NCBI GenBank assembly: GCA_018971625.1
Contig: JAGXAJ010000017.1
Coordinates: forward strand, 1 to 60,464
From: Pseudomonadota bacterium
GTDB taxonomy: Bacteria; Pseudomonadota; Alphaproteobacteria; Rhizobiales; Xanthobacteraceae
DNA length: 60,464 nt
Direction: 5' to 3'
The notes beneath the pieces were generated by a model that made no database searches, had not been told where the DNA came from, and worked only from the letters and a program-made list of their open reading frames with translations. Both the position numbers and the translations under genes were made by a program. This document shows positions 7,746 through 14,376 of this stretch, one piece after another (position 1 is the first letter of the stretch; every line of letters starts with the position of its first letter).

Positions 7746-7803
7746 TGACCTTCAAGAACCGCCGCTGCCTATACCCGGCAAATTGCTGCCACCATTGCCG
7801 GAA

Positions 7804-7902
7804 CTATCCGGATTCACCTTTGCGCCCTGACGAAATGCAAACCAGATAAATAAATCCGACGAAGGCGACCAGACATATGAGTGGAAAGAGCCAGCTCGGC
7901 AC
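7804..7902 (-). CDS. 32-residue membrane peptide with GTG start
   Basis: From GTG 7902 the frame reads MPSWLFPLICLVAFVGFIYL, then VCISSGRKGESG, a single membrane helix with a short basic tail. GGAGGG lies eight bases upstream. An overlapping ATG two bases earlier opens a different, less hydrophobic 50-residue frame; the GTG frame has the more protein-like composition. It resembles the other membrane peptides of this stretch in size and context. Confidence 0.5.
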   Translation of the reverse strand: MPSWLFPLICLVAFVGFIYLVCISSGRKGESG

Positions 7903-7945
7903 ATCGCTATCCCTCCAGTAGAGCCGCCTCGGTTGGCGACCTCTT

Positions 7946-8041
7946 TCATTTTGACATCTCGCGATGGAAGCCCACTTTGATACGGCCTTCGAGGCGCGTT
8001 ATCGCTTCCTCATAATCCTTCGGCGCGCAGCAATAGGCCAC
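7946..8041 (-). CDS. Short frame, possibly a truncated gene end
   Basis: The minus frame reads AYCCAPKDYEEAITRLEGRI, then KVGFHREMSK and stop. The composition is that of a folded protein end, not random. Upstream it remains open only to a stop near repeat R5, so it may be a C-terminal remnant cut by the repeat or a 31-residue gene from GTG 8041. No ribosome site is evident. Confidence 0.3.
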   Translation of the reverse strand: MAYCCAPKDYEEAITRLEGRIKVGFHREMSK

Positions 8042-8072
8042 GCTGCGTTCTGCATGAGCTGGTGGTCAAAAC

Positions 8073-8130
8073 GGTAATGTCCGCATTTGACTCCGAACGT
8101 ACCAAGCCCACTTGGTAGGTGTCCTACTTT
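8073..8130 (+). repeat. Diverged copy R5 of the dispersed repeat
   Basis: GGTAATGTCCGCATTTGACT, then a 25-base interval with an ACCAAG/CTTGGT palindrome, then GGTGTCCTACTTTC. The order of elements matches R1 (GGTACTGTCCGTATTTAA, then GTGTCCTAATTT). It lies directly before the sigma-1.1-like gene. Confidence 0.5.
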
Positions 8131-8143
8131 CAAAGAGCACTAA

Positions 8144-8311
8144 ATGGACTGGTCGGAAACGGTGAGAAAAGCCCACGCACTCACCGGGGTCAAAGGCTAC
8201 ATTACCTTCGATCAACTCCATCAAATGCTCCCGCCGAATGTTCGGTCCGAAGACCTCGAAATTCTTCTTTCAACCTTGAGCGACAATGGGATTTTGGTTC
8301 AAGACGAATGA
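8144..8311 (+). CDS. Stand-alone sigma-70 region 1.1-like domain protein
   Basis: ATG 8144 to TGA 8311 gives 55 residues: MDWSETVRKAHALTG, VKGYITFDQLHQMLPPN, then VRSEDLEILLSTLSDNGILV and QDE. The pattern G-Y-[VI]-T-[FY]-D-x-[LI]-x-x-x-L-P-P followed by S-E-D-[LI]-E-x-x-x-x-x-L-[SN]-x-x-G-I is that of region 1.1 of housekeeping sigma factors, where it keeps free sigma from binding DNA. The rest of a sigma factor is absent. A role in modulating RNA polymerase is inference. It follows repeat R5 and precedes a GGCCACC/GCCGCC imperfect hairpin. Confidence 0.75.
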   Translation: MDWSETVRKAHALTGVKGYITFDQLHQMLPPNVRSEDLEILLSTLSDNGILVQDE

Positions 8312-8521
8312 CGAAGGGCCACCTCAGTGAGCCGCCTGAGTTAGTGAGGACGGCACTGCGTAGGAGCCGGAGTGGTTCCAAACGGCTGTAGTTCCCCCAA
8401 GAAGAGCAAAGTTCACTTTTGAACACAAGAGATCGCCCATAATTAGAGCTTGCCAACAAATGCGTCATTGATGTTCTTACTACCAGCAAAAGTTGAAAAG
8501 TTGGCCAGGGGGTCCGGGCGC

Positions 8522-8701
8522 GTGTCAGTGTACAGGGTTTATGTTGTAGGCCAGAGCGGCCATGTGGATGGGATTCCCCAATATATCGAATGCAGAGACG
8601 ACAACGAGGCGATCCAGCGGGCGCGGCAGATGGTGAACGGCCACTCCATTGAAATCTGGGAAGGCACCCGGATCGTAAAGAAGCTCGCCCCTGAGAAGTA
8701 A
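8522..8701 (+). CDS. Small conserved hypothetical protein
   Basis: From GTG 8522 the 59-residue product begins VSVYRVYVVGQSGHVDG and continues YIECRDDNEAIQRARQMVNG, HSIEIWEGTRIVKKLAPEK. The design (beta strand, C-[AR]-D-D-[EN]-x-A-I helix, H-x-[IV]-E-[IL]-W strand) is that of a small alpha/beta protein family that I know as very common in Bradyrhizobium. AGGGGG precedes the GTG. The frame is open to an ATG at 8450, but the earlier part has no ribosome site. A weak GCCGTCTC/GGCGGC hairpin follows the stop. Confidence 0.75.
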   Translation: MSVYRVYVVGQSGHVDGIPQYIECRDDNEAIQRARQMVNGHSIEIWEGTRIVKKLAPEK

Positions 8702-8727
8702 AGCCGTCTCCGTTGGCGGCAACATCT

Positions 8728-8750
8728 TGGATGTCCCAATTCGCTTACGG
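8728..8750 (+). repeat. Short repeat core GATGTCCCAATTCGC
   Basis: GGATGTCCCAATTCGCTTAC resembles the GAGTGTCCTAATTCGATT end of copy R3. It follows the weak hairpin at 8702-8720, keeping the hairpin-then-repeat order seen at 6703-6784. Confidence 0.35.
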
Positions 8751-8853
8751 GCCCGGATTGATCGGGATCGTATCGAACGCTTTTGGGGCGGTCCTTTGAT
8801 AGACGCAGTGACCGCTTGCATGCGGCATATCTATTCCGCCCATTGGAGCGCAT

Positions 8854-8961
8854 CTACGCTGACAAGCGGAATCCAACGCGCCATCGAGGAAAGCCCGTCG
8901 TGAAGTACGATCCCAGTACAATGGCGGCGATCCATAGAGTTGCCTTGGTCATTCGATCCAT
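8854..8961 (-). CDS. 35-residue membrane peptide, paralogue of 6551-6682
   Basis: The frame reads MDRMTKATLWIAAIVLGSYF, then TTGFPRWRVGFRLSA. Residues 6-19 (KATLWIAAIVLGSY) match KATLVIAALVLGSY of the peptide at 6551-6682. One membrane helix is predicted, and the tail is basic. The C-terminal half differs from its paralogue. No family is known. Confidence 0.5.
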   Translation of the reverse strand: MDRMTKATLWIAAIVLGSYFTTGFPRWRVGFRLSA

Positions 8962-9153
8962 CTGAACAGGCCTAGCTTTGCAGGAGCTTCTCCCCGACGA
9001 TCTTGGGATGATTGCCGTGGGCATCCGTACAAGTTGCGGAAGCCGCCCGCATCCTCGAATCCTTACGAACCTAAGACGAAAGTTTAGACGGCAAAGCCGC
9101 CTCACTCCGGCGTCCTGGTTTAAAGTTTAGCGTGCCTTCATTCGGAATTTGCC

Positions 9154-9411
9154 ATGTCCCTCAGATCAAACGATGAGTTTTTTGCCGACCTTCGGAATCT
9201 TATTGACGCCTGGTGCAAGCGGCGGTCACTTCGTCCCTTGTCGCGCATCCTTGGTCCCTACCTCGCCTTCAATGGCATGACAGATGGATGGGCCGAACTG
9301 GCCAGGGGACTGGAGAGCATTCGCGCGATGGACCGGCACGAACTGATTTCTTCAGAGTACATGGCGATTGACGAGCTTATCCGGAAAGTCGATCGGACAA
9401 TCCTCAAATGA
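9154..9411 (+). CDS. Small conserved hypothetical protein
   Basis: An 85-residue all-helical soluble protein (FADLRNLIDAWCKRRSLRPL, SRILGPYLAFNGMTDGW, ELARGLESIRAM, AIDELIRKVDRTILK). The arrangement L-I-x-A-W-C-x-R-R-x-L-x-x-L-x-x-[IL]-L and Y-L-A-F-N-G-[ML]-T-D-G-W is a pattern I recall from small rhizobial proteins without assigned role. The stop is followed by a GGCGCC/GGCGACC variant of the recurrent hairpin. Confidence 0.75.
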   Translation: MSLRSNDEFFADLRNLIDAWCKRRSLRPLSRILGPYLAFNGMTDGWAELARGLESIRAMDRHELISSEYMAIDELIRKVDRTILK

Positions 9412-9415
9412 AAGA

Positions 9416-9434
9416 GGGCGCCTCAGTTGGCGAC
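9416..9434 (+). terminator. Variant of the recurrent hairpin after 9154-9411
   Basis: GGGCGCCTCAGTTGGCGACC keeps the CGCCTCAGTTGGCG core seen at 6703 (CCGCCTCAGTTGGCGG) with decayed outer pairs. It starts four bases past the stop codon. Confidence 0.5.
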
Positions 9435-9585
9435 CGCCCGAGGCCTTTTTCAAATCCGCTGCCGTCCGTTTTTGCCTCGCCACTTCGCTATGTGAGGCGC
9501 ATCACGCCGCCAATGAACGCAATTCGCCACTCCTGTCACTAGCGGATGCAAGGGGATGGTCCCTTCCGAAAAGCAGGAGAGAGGC

Positions 9586-9759
9586 ATGAACAACGACAGA
9601 GCGGAGAGTCCGATGGAAAAGCCTGGCGCGCTGGCAGCCGACGAAATCACGTTCGACGAACTCGAAATCGTGTCCGGCGGAAGAATTAAATGGTCCGATA
9701 TCCACATGGATTATCACAACTTCAATCCCAACGCGCCGGCACCGACCCGATACGCTTGA
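9586..9759 (+). CDS. GG-leader (bacteriocin-like) short peptide
   Basis: The 57-residue product has a leader ending EITFDELEIVSGG, the double-glycine motif (E-L-x-x-V-x-G-G) used by C39-peptidase ABC exporters. It is followed by a 25-residue tail rich in Asn, His, Tyr and Pro (RIKWSDIHMDYHNFNPNAPA, PTRYA). AGGAGAGAGG precedes ATG 9586. No exporter, immunity or modification gene is visible nearby, and the tail has no Cys. It could be a secreted peptide or an orphan of a larger system elsewhere in the genome. Confidence 0.7.
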   Translation: MNNDRAESPMEKPGALAADEITFDELEIVSGGRIKWSDIHMDYHNFNPNAPAPTRYA

Positions 9760-9780
9760 GTCGCATAGACCATGAATTGA

Positions 9781-9807
9781 GAGGCCGCCCTGCCTGCTGG
9801 CAGCCTC
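9781..9807 (+). terminator. Hairpin after the GG-leader gene
   Basis: GAGGCCGCC (9781-9789) pairs with GGCAGCCTC (9799-9807) apart from one mismatch, around a nine-base loop, and is followed by TTGCG. It starts about 20 bases past the GG-leader stop. Confidence 0.5.
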
Positions 9808-9859
9808 TTGCGTCGGAATAAATCCTGTCTGCCGGCCTACGTCCTTAAGAGAAGCCGCC

Positions 9860-10021
9860 TCAACCGGCGATCTTCCGGATTCTGCCCGAGCCGTCGCACT
9901 TCGCACATCGCGGCGGATAGATCCGGCGGCCAGGTTGCGCCGGCTGTTTGACCGCCGCAAAGCCGGTGCCGCGGCAGGCCGCGCACTTGCTCTCGATCCT
10001 GCTCGGTTTGGTCTGCTTCAT
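9860..10021 (-). CDS. Small DnaJ-type zinc-finger protein
   Basis: From the ATG at 10021 the 53 residues contain two C-x-x-C-x-G-[TS]-G motifs: CAACRGTG and CAKCDGSG, separated by about 20 residues. This is the zinc-binding signature of the DnaJ Cys-rich domain. There is no J domain, so it is not a co-chaperone by itself. An in-frame ATG at 10072 would add 17 residues with no family resemblance. Just past its stop lies another GCCGCCTC...GGCG hairpin variant. Confidence 0.7.
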   Translation of the reverse strand: MKQTKPSRIESKCAACRGTGFAAVKQPAQPGRRIYPPRCAKCDGSGRIRKIAG

Positions 10022-10664
10022 TTTCGTTCGCGGAAACCCGTCCGGTCTATCCGCCCTCACCCTGGGCCGCATCCGTCACCCATGGATCAGCAATCCATGC
10101 CGAGCCGATGCGAGCTGTTATTTCCAGCATATTTCGTTGCCGTCCAGACAGATTTTGTTGCCTTTTTTTGCCGAAACAAAGCGGCCCCGACGGCGCTGGA
10201 GGAGCCGAACTGGGGCCGCAGGCGGAGTGACCGTCGCAGACGCAAACAGCCGCCGCATCATTGAGTGCGCCGGCCCGTGCTTTGGTTCATGTGCCGGCCG
10301 TAAGCGGCGGGTTTTCGTACCCGTTTTCAGCAAGCCGCGCCGGGATATCAGTTTGAACCTTTTTCATCGCCATGGGACTTAAGTTCTACCTGGGTCATTG
10401 CATCACTCGGGGACCAAGCCTGCGCCGCCAAGCGAACATATTCCGCTTGGGCGGCGTAGTGCTTTTTGGGCAGTCGTGAAACAAGCGCCGATCGACCAGA
10501 ACAAGCGCTCATACCCACGGCACCGCCGCTTGATTGCCGCGCGGTCGCGCATCCGCGGGCCCGAGTGTTTTCGTGCAAGTGGATACCGGTTCGCATAAAG
10601 AAAACGCGTCAGACCAAGAATCTAGCACCCATTACAATTCCATCGGAACGGAAAACGTTCACAT
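10022..10664. other. Gene-poor stretch with a hairpin and one dispersed repeat
   Basis: No convincing gene is visible in about 640 bases. GCGGCCCC near 10181 pairs with GGGGCCGC near 10211 as a strong hairpin. A copy of the GCGTTTTC...GAAAACGC type repeat lies at 10562-10611. Open frames on both strands are short and lack ribosome sites or family resemblance. Confidence 0.5.
10562..10611 (+). repeat. Dispersed palindromic repeat (copy 1 of the 33523 family)
   Basis: GAGTGTTTTCGTGCAAGTGG followed by ATACCGGTTCGCATAAAGAA and AACGCGTC matches the element at 33523-33572 at most positions. It ends in the same GAAAACGCGTC. This is a known type of intergenic palindrome in Bradyrhizobium-like genomes. 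Confidence 0.75.
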
Positions 10665-10895
10665 CTAATCTGCGCTTCGCAGACGCCGCATGGTGAATTC
10701 AATGTCGCCGCCGGGCAGTTCACGCCAGCTTTCGACCGCGCTCATGTAGGCGGCCTTGGGATAGCGGACGAGGAAATCGCGCGCCTTGGTCCGCGCCATA
10801 TCGCGCGGCAGGGTGAAGGTCTCACGCAGATAGCCGTCATCGGCCTTGCGCCGGAGAGCCATCCGGTCCGCCAGGTCGCGCGGGCGCCGGGCCAT
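10665..10895 (-). CDS. Small conserved hypothetical protein
   Basis: A 76-residue basic protein: MARRPRDLADRMALRRKADD, GYLRETFTLPRDMARTKARD, FLVRYPKAAYMSAVESWREL, then PGGDIEFTMRRLRSAD. The [YF]-x-[RS]-E-T-F-x-L-P-R-x-x-A-R-x-K-A-R-x-[FW] pattern is one I recall from short rhizobial proteins of unknown role. TTGGAG lies eight bases before ATG 10895. It is predicted cytosolic. Confidence 0.7.
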   Translation of the reverse strand: MARRPRDLADRMALRRKADDGYLRETFTLPRDMARTKARDFLVRYPKAAYMSAVESWRELPGGDIEFTMRRLRSAD

Positions 10896-11116
10896 GTCGC
10901 ACACTCCAACACAGAAACGACCGGCTTAATATAGCGCTTGCCGTGACCAATCCGAGTCCCGCGCAAGCGGAATTGGCCTTCGGCAGCACCGCCAAGCGGA
11001 GCCACGCGCGGTCGCAGCCCTTTCCGAGAGTGTTACGGGATACGGCTCGATCGGTTCGCGACCGCACCTGAATGAAACGCGCGGGCTCCGCGCAAGAACC
11101 TGCCCGCCGAAACGCG

Positions 11117-11395
11117 CTAGTTCTGGGTGCTGCCGGTCTTGGTTCGCGGCTTGGCGGCTGCCTTGGCGGTGGCCTTGGGCGGATCGGATCGCACGATGCC
11201 CCAAGGGTCGGACGGAGCTTTGGCATCCGGAATTTTCTTCAGGGATTCCTTATAGGCCTTGTCCCTTGCCTGGTCGGCCTCCTTTTCCTCGGGCGTCTTC
11301 GAGGGCGTGTCGGGTATCAAGTTGATGTGAGGTGCTTGCGCGTAGGCCGGTCCCAACAGCAGCGCGATTACGGCCGTTGCGCGTAAAACTTTCAT
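11117..11395 (-). CDS. Small exported protein, DPWG family member 1
   Basis: The 92-residue product has a signal peptide (MKVLRATAVIALLLGPAYAQ, cleavage after AYA) and a mature part with KAYKESLKKIPDAK-x-x-S-DPWG, then a Lys/Ala/Pro-rich tail. The gene at 11818-12057 encodes the same layout (KAYKAALERIPEPK-x-x-YDPWG), so the two are paralogues. GGGAGAG lies upstream of ATG 11395; the longer frame to 11461 has no signal for translation. It is predicted periplasmic, with unknown role. Confidence 0.75.
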   Translation of the reverse strand: MKVLRATAVIALLLGPAYAQAPHINLIPDTPSKTPEEKEADQARDKAYKESLKKIPDAKAPSDPWGIVRSDPPKATAKAAAKPRTKTGSTQN

Positions 11396-11469
11396 GGAAT
11401 GCTCTCCCCCGCGATTTCCGGCAATATACCATCGCGCCGGGCGCGACGCCAAGCTTCGCACCGGCCGCG

Positions 11470-11595
11470 CTATAGATGATCCGATTTGCAGGATTTCGGC
11501 AGCCAGTCATCCCAGACCGGACCGCATTTGGTGCAGCCGTTGAGCAGAAGGCCCATCGCGATCACGCTAAGGATCAGTGCCAATTGCCTGAACAT
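11470..11595 (-). CDS. 41-residue lipoprotein
   Basis: ATG 11595 to TAG 11470 reads MFRQLALILSVIAMGLLLNG, then CTKCGPVWDDWLPKSCKSDHL. A lipobox LLNG-C at residues 18-21 marks lipidation at C21. The mature 21 residues carry C-x-x-C-G-P-[VI]-W-D-D-W and K-S-C-K-S-D, a composition I recall from short rhizobial lipoproteins. It lies between the two DPWG-family genes on the same strand. Confidence 0.7.
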   Translation of the reverse strand: MFRQLALILSVIAMGLLLNGCTKCGPVWDDWLPKSCKSDHL

Positions 11596-11703
11596 TGTCC
11601 ACGACTCCCACCCCGCGATTATACGGCCCGAAGTCGGGCATTTTCAAGCCACGGCGCGCGCGTCTACAATGTCGGCCGTGTGTCGCGTGGGGATAGAAGG
11701 TTC

Positions 11704-11817
11704 ATGCCAAGCGAACAACAGCAGCCGAATTCGATGTCGCCGCATGAGCGAATCAAAATCGCCTTCGCATGTGGTTCAATCCGGAAAAGCGAGAACTTGA
11801 ACGTCAGCAAGACCTGA
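11704..11817 (+). CDS. Possible 37-residue peptide
   Basis: AGAAGG precedes ATG 11704. The product MPSEQQQPNSMSPHERIKIA continues to FACGSIRKSENLNVSKT. There is no family resemblance, and it ends on the stop of the convergent gene. It is listed because of the ribosome site only. Confidence 0.2.
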   Translation: MPSEQQQPNSMSPHERIKIAFACGSIRKSENLNVSKT

Positions 11818-12057
11818 TCAGGGGGTCTTCGGCTTCTTTCCCGGCTCCGCAGACTTCGTTACGCCCCACGGATCGTATTTTTCCTTGGGCTCGGGTATTC
11901 GTTCGAGCGCGGCCTTGTAGGCTTTCTCGTCGACTTTCTTGACTGGCTCGGCCTTCTTGTTTTCGTCGCCCGAATGCCGCCTGCCGCCGCCCATCTGGGC
12001 GTATGCGGGCATCGCCATCAACGCCAGGATCGCTGCAGCAATCGTCAAGACCTTCAT
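11818..12057 (-). CDS. Small exported protein, DPWG family member 2
   Basis: The 79-residue product has a signal peptide (MKVLTIAAAILALMAMPAYA), a Gly/Arg-rich start of the mature chain and KAYKAALERIPEPKEKYDPW-G near the end. It is a paralogue of 11117-11395, sharing K-A-Y-K-x-x-L-x-x-I-P-x-x-K and D-P-W-G. Both are leftward with a lipoprotein gene between them. It is predicted periplasmic. The role is unknown. Confidence 0.75.
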   Translation of the reverse strand: MKVLTIAAAILALMAMPAYAQMGGGRRHSGDENKKAEPVKKVDEKAYKAALERIPEPKEKYDPWGVTKSAEPGKKPKTP

Positions 12058-12218
12058 CGCCGGGATTCCCTGTCGCCTTCGGCAATCCTATCCTGCAACC
12101 AAATCGTGGGCAAGGGCAGCGGCTCACCATCCGGTTCTCAGCAAATGTTGAAAGTCGTGAACAAAAATTAACCTGCGGACCGCAGGCAATTTTACCTGTC
12201 ACGGGATAGAATCTTTGG

Positions 12219-12623
12219 ATGGGGCGTATCGTTCTTTGCATCGCATCGATGATAACTATGGCGCTTGCCTTGGCAGGATGTGGTTTCGCCGACAGTCATG
12301 CGGTCTTGCCGGACTTCATGCGTACCAAGGTCAGTGAAGCGCCGCTGGAGCCTGTGCCCGACGTCAAGCAACTCGTCCGTGAGCATCTGGATTCCGTGTT
12401 CATGGCCGCATCGGCCCCGCGCGACGTGCAGGTTTCGCCGGCACGACACGACCTGCGCGGACCCGGCTGGACGGCCTGCGTCAAGGCCGAGTTGACATCG
12501 GCCACGGGCAAACCGCTGGGCGTCGAGATCTATCGCATCAACATCAACGAGGGGCTCATCTTTGACCGGCAGCGTGTCGAGGCCGAGGATACCTGTTTGT
12601 CGGAAACGTTCGAGCCGATCTAG
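12219..12623 (+). CDS. Lipoprotein of unknown function
   Basis: The 134-residue product has a signal sequence ending in the lipobox LALAGC (Cys21). The mature part contains VPDVKQLVREHLDSVF, RDVQVSPARHDLRGPGWTAC, VKAELTSATGKPLGVEIYRI and two further Cys that could form a disulfide. This is the layout of a small envelope lipoprotein family seen in Bradyrhizobium. The stop is followed by a hairpin at 12630-12658. Confidence 0.75.
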   Translation: MGRIVLCIASMITMALALAGCGFADSHAVLPDFMRTKVSEAPLEPVPDVKQLVREHLDSVFMAASAPRDVQVSPARHDLRGPGWTACVKAELTSATGKPLGVEIYRININEGLIFDRQRVEAEDTCLSETFEPI

Positions 12624-12629
12624 CGGGAA

Positions 12630-12658
12630 TGCGGGGAAAGGCGCGTCGCTTTCCCGCA
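12630..12658 (+). terminator. Hairpin after the lipoprotein gene
   Basis: TGCGGGGAAAG (12630-12640) and CTTTCCCGCA (12649-12658) form a stem with one unpaired G around an eight-base loop. It lies seven bases past the stop, and no long T-run follows. Confidence 0.5.
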
Positions 12659-12793
12659 ATGTTGCTCCGATAAAATGGAAGCTCACCGGCCTGCGTTGGC
12701 GCGCACGATCGGGTTCAACCGCGGCATTGATTTTGCGAGGATGACGAGGCGTGATCGCGGGTTCGGCGGAATGGAATGGCAATTTGGAACCAT

Positions 12794-12851
12794 GATCCGG
12801 ACATTTCATTGCCGTCCGGATCACTTCACCCGATAAGCTTTCACCCGATAA
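12794..12851 (+). promoter_or_regulatory. Hairpin and direct repeats upstream of the sugar dehydrogenase gene
   Basis: GATCCGGAC (12794-12802) and GTCCGGATC (12814-12822) form a 9-bp perfect inverted repeat. It is followed by two copies of TTCACCCGATAA at 12825-12836 and 12840-12851, 15 bases apart, ending nine bases before ATG 12861. The spacing places them in the 5' untranslated region, so they could bind a regulator or be a small duplication. Confidence 0.45.
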
Positions 12852-12860
12852 CGAGGACGC

Positions 12861-14207
12861 ATGCTTCGCCGCAATAGTTCGCTGATCTGGCTCGCGGCGG
12901 CATTCGCCGCTGGCATGATCACAGACGCCGGTATCGCCGACGCGCTGGCTCAATCGCCGCCATTGACCGGCAGCGCGGCGTTCGGTGACTGGCGCTCCGA
13001 CAAGCCTGGCATCAGCAGGTTGATCAAGCCGGAGGATTTGCCGAAGCCAGGCGCGACGCCGTCGGCCGCCAACAGGTCCCGCGTGGTCGCGCGGCCTGCG
13101 TCCGCTATTCTACAGGTGCCCGCCGGCTTCAAGATCGAGCTATTCGCGGAAGGCTTGAGCGGCCCCCGGCAGATGCGCGTCGCGCCGAACGGCGACGTCT
13201 TCATTGCGGAAACCCGATCGGGACGAATTCGCATCCTGCGCGCCGCCGATGGCGCCACCAGGCCGACCACCAACGAAATCTACGCCAGTGGGCTCGACGG
13301 TCCATTCGGCATGGCGTTCTATCCTGGCGGCAATGATCCCAAATGGATCTATGTCGCCAACAATGACAGCGTGGTCCGCTTTCCCTACAAAGCGGGCGAC
13401 CTAAGAGCTTCCTCAAAGCCCGAAACTATCGTCGCCGGACTGCCGCATAATGGCGGCCATTCGACCCGCGACATCGCCTTCAGTCTCGACGGCAAGCGGA
13501 TGATGATCTCGGTCGGCTCACGCAGCAATGACGCGGAAGGAATGAACAAGGCGCCGGAAGGCTGGATCGATAATCATCCGCTCGGCGCAAGCTGGGGCAG
13601 CGAGACCGATCGCGCCGACGTCTTGACGTTCGATCCTGACGGCAAACGGCTGGGCGTGTTCGCCACCGGCATCCGCAATTGCGTCGGACTCGCCGTCCAT
13701 CCGGTGACCGGCGATCTCTATTGCTCGACCAACGAGCGCGACGGCCTTGGCGACAATCTGGTGCCGGATTACGTGACGCGGGTGCGTGAGGGCGCGTTCT
13801 ATGGCTGGCCGTGGTTTTATATCGGCGACAATGAAGACCCCGGACATCGCGGCGAACGCACCGACCTCAAGGGCAAGATCACCATCCCCGATGTGTTGCT
13901 TCAGGCGCATTCGGCATCACTCGGGATGACGTTCTATGACGGCAATCAGTTTCCCGCCGAATATTCCGGCGACGGCTTTGCCGCCGAGCACGGCTCGTGG
14001 AACAGGTCGAAACGCACCGGCTACAAGGTCATCCGCATTCGGATGAAAGACGGTGTCCCCACCGGCGAATACCAGGATTTTGTCACGGGTTTCGTGGTCG
14101 ACGATTCCGATGTCTGGGGACGGCCGGTCGGTGTTGCGGTCGCCCATGACGGCGCGTTGCTGGTGTCGGAGGACGCCAATGGCACGATCTGGCGAATTAG
14201 CCACTAA
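12861..14207 (+). CDS. PQQ-dependent sugar dehydrogenase, sorbosone dehydrogenase type
   Basis: A 448-residue exported protein with a signal peptide (cleavage near ADALAQS). The six-bladed beta-propeller of the soluble glucose/sorbosone dehydrogenase family is indicated by GFKIELFAEGLSGPRQMRVA, GDVFIAETRSGRIRIL, GLDGPFGMAFYPGG, HSTRDIAFSLDGKRM, FATGIRNCVGLAVHP, VREGAFYGWPWFYIG, FAAEHGSWNRSKRTGYKVIR and WGRPVGVAVAHDGALLVSED. In related enzymes these bind PQQ and calcium and oxidise sugars in the periplasm. The substrate cannot be read from sequence. A C-terminal fragment of a second member lies near 49.8 kb. Confidence 0.85.
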   Translation: MLRRNSSLIWLAAAFAAGMITDAGIADALAQSPPLTGSAAFGDWRSDKPGISRLIKPEDLPKPGATPSAANRSRVVARPASAILQVPAGFKIELFAEGLSGPRQMRVAPNGDVFIAETRSGRIRILRAADGATRPTTNEIYASGLDGPFGMAFYPGGNDPKWIYVANNDSVVRFPYKAGDLRASSKPETIVAGLPHNGGHSTRDIAFSLDGKRMMISVGSRSNDAEGMNKAPEGWIDNHPLGASWGSETDRADVLTFDPDGKRLGVFATGIRNCVGLAVHPVTGDLYCSTNERDGLGDNLVPDYVTRVREGAFYGWPWFYIGDNEDPGHRGERTDLKGKITIPDVLLQAHSASLGMTFYDGNQFPAEYSGDGFAAEHGSWNRSKRTGYKVIRIRMKDGVPTGEYQDFVTGFVVDDSDVWGRPVGVAVAHDGALLVSEDANGTIWRISH

Positions 14208-14298
14208 GGGGCGGCTGACAGCCGCATGATAAACAAGCCATTAACGCTACCGCTCGAATTGCATCCCCGCGCCAACCGTATCTTCCAATCTTTCGGTT

Positions 14299-14344
14299 AG
14301 CCTCCCCCGATGACGCGGTGAAACCGCGGGCGGTTGTGGGGGCT
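14299..14344. other. Two-tier hairpin between the dehydrogenase and acetyltransferase genes
   Basis: AGCCTCCCCC (14299-14308) faces GGGGGCT (14338-14344), and an inner stem CGCGGT-gaa-ACCGCG lies at 14314-14328. It ends 32 bases before the GTG start of the next gene and may terminate the upstream transcript or structure the next leader. Confidence 0.45.
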
Positions 14345-14376
14345 CGCCTGCTTGCCGCAAATGGGATTTTGGGGAC

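Noticed and set aside
3267..9807. Recurrent hairpins as integron attC sites or a CRISPR array
   Set aside because: No GTTRRRY core or integrase is visible, spacing is irregular, and the intervening sequences are genes of varying length, so neither applies.
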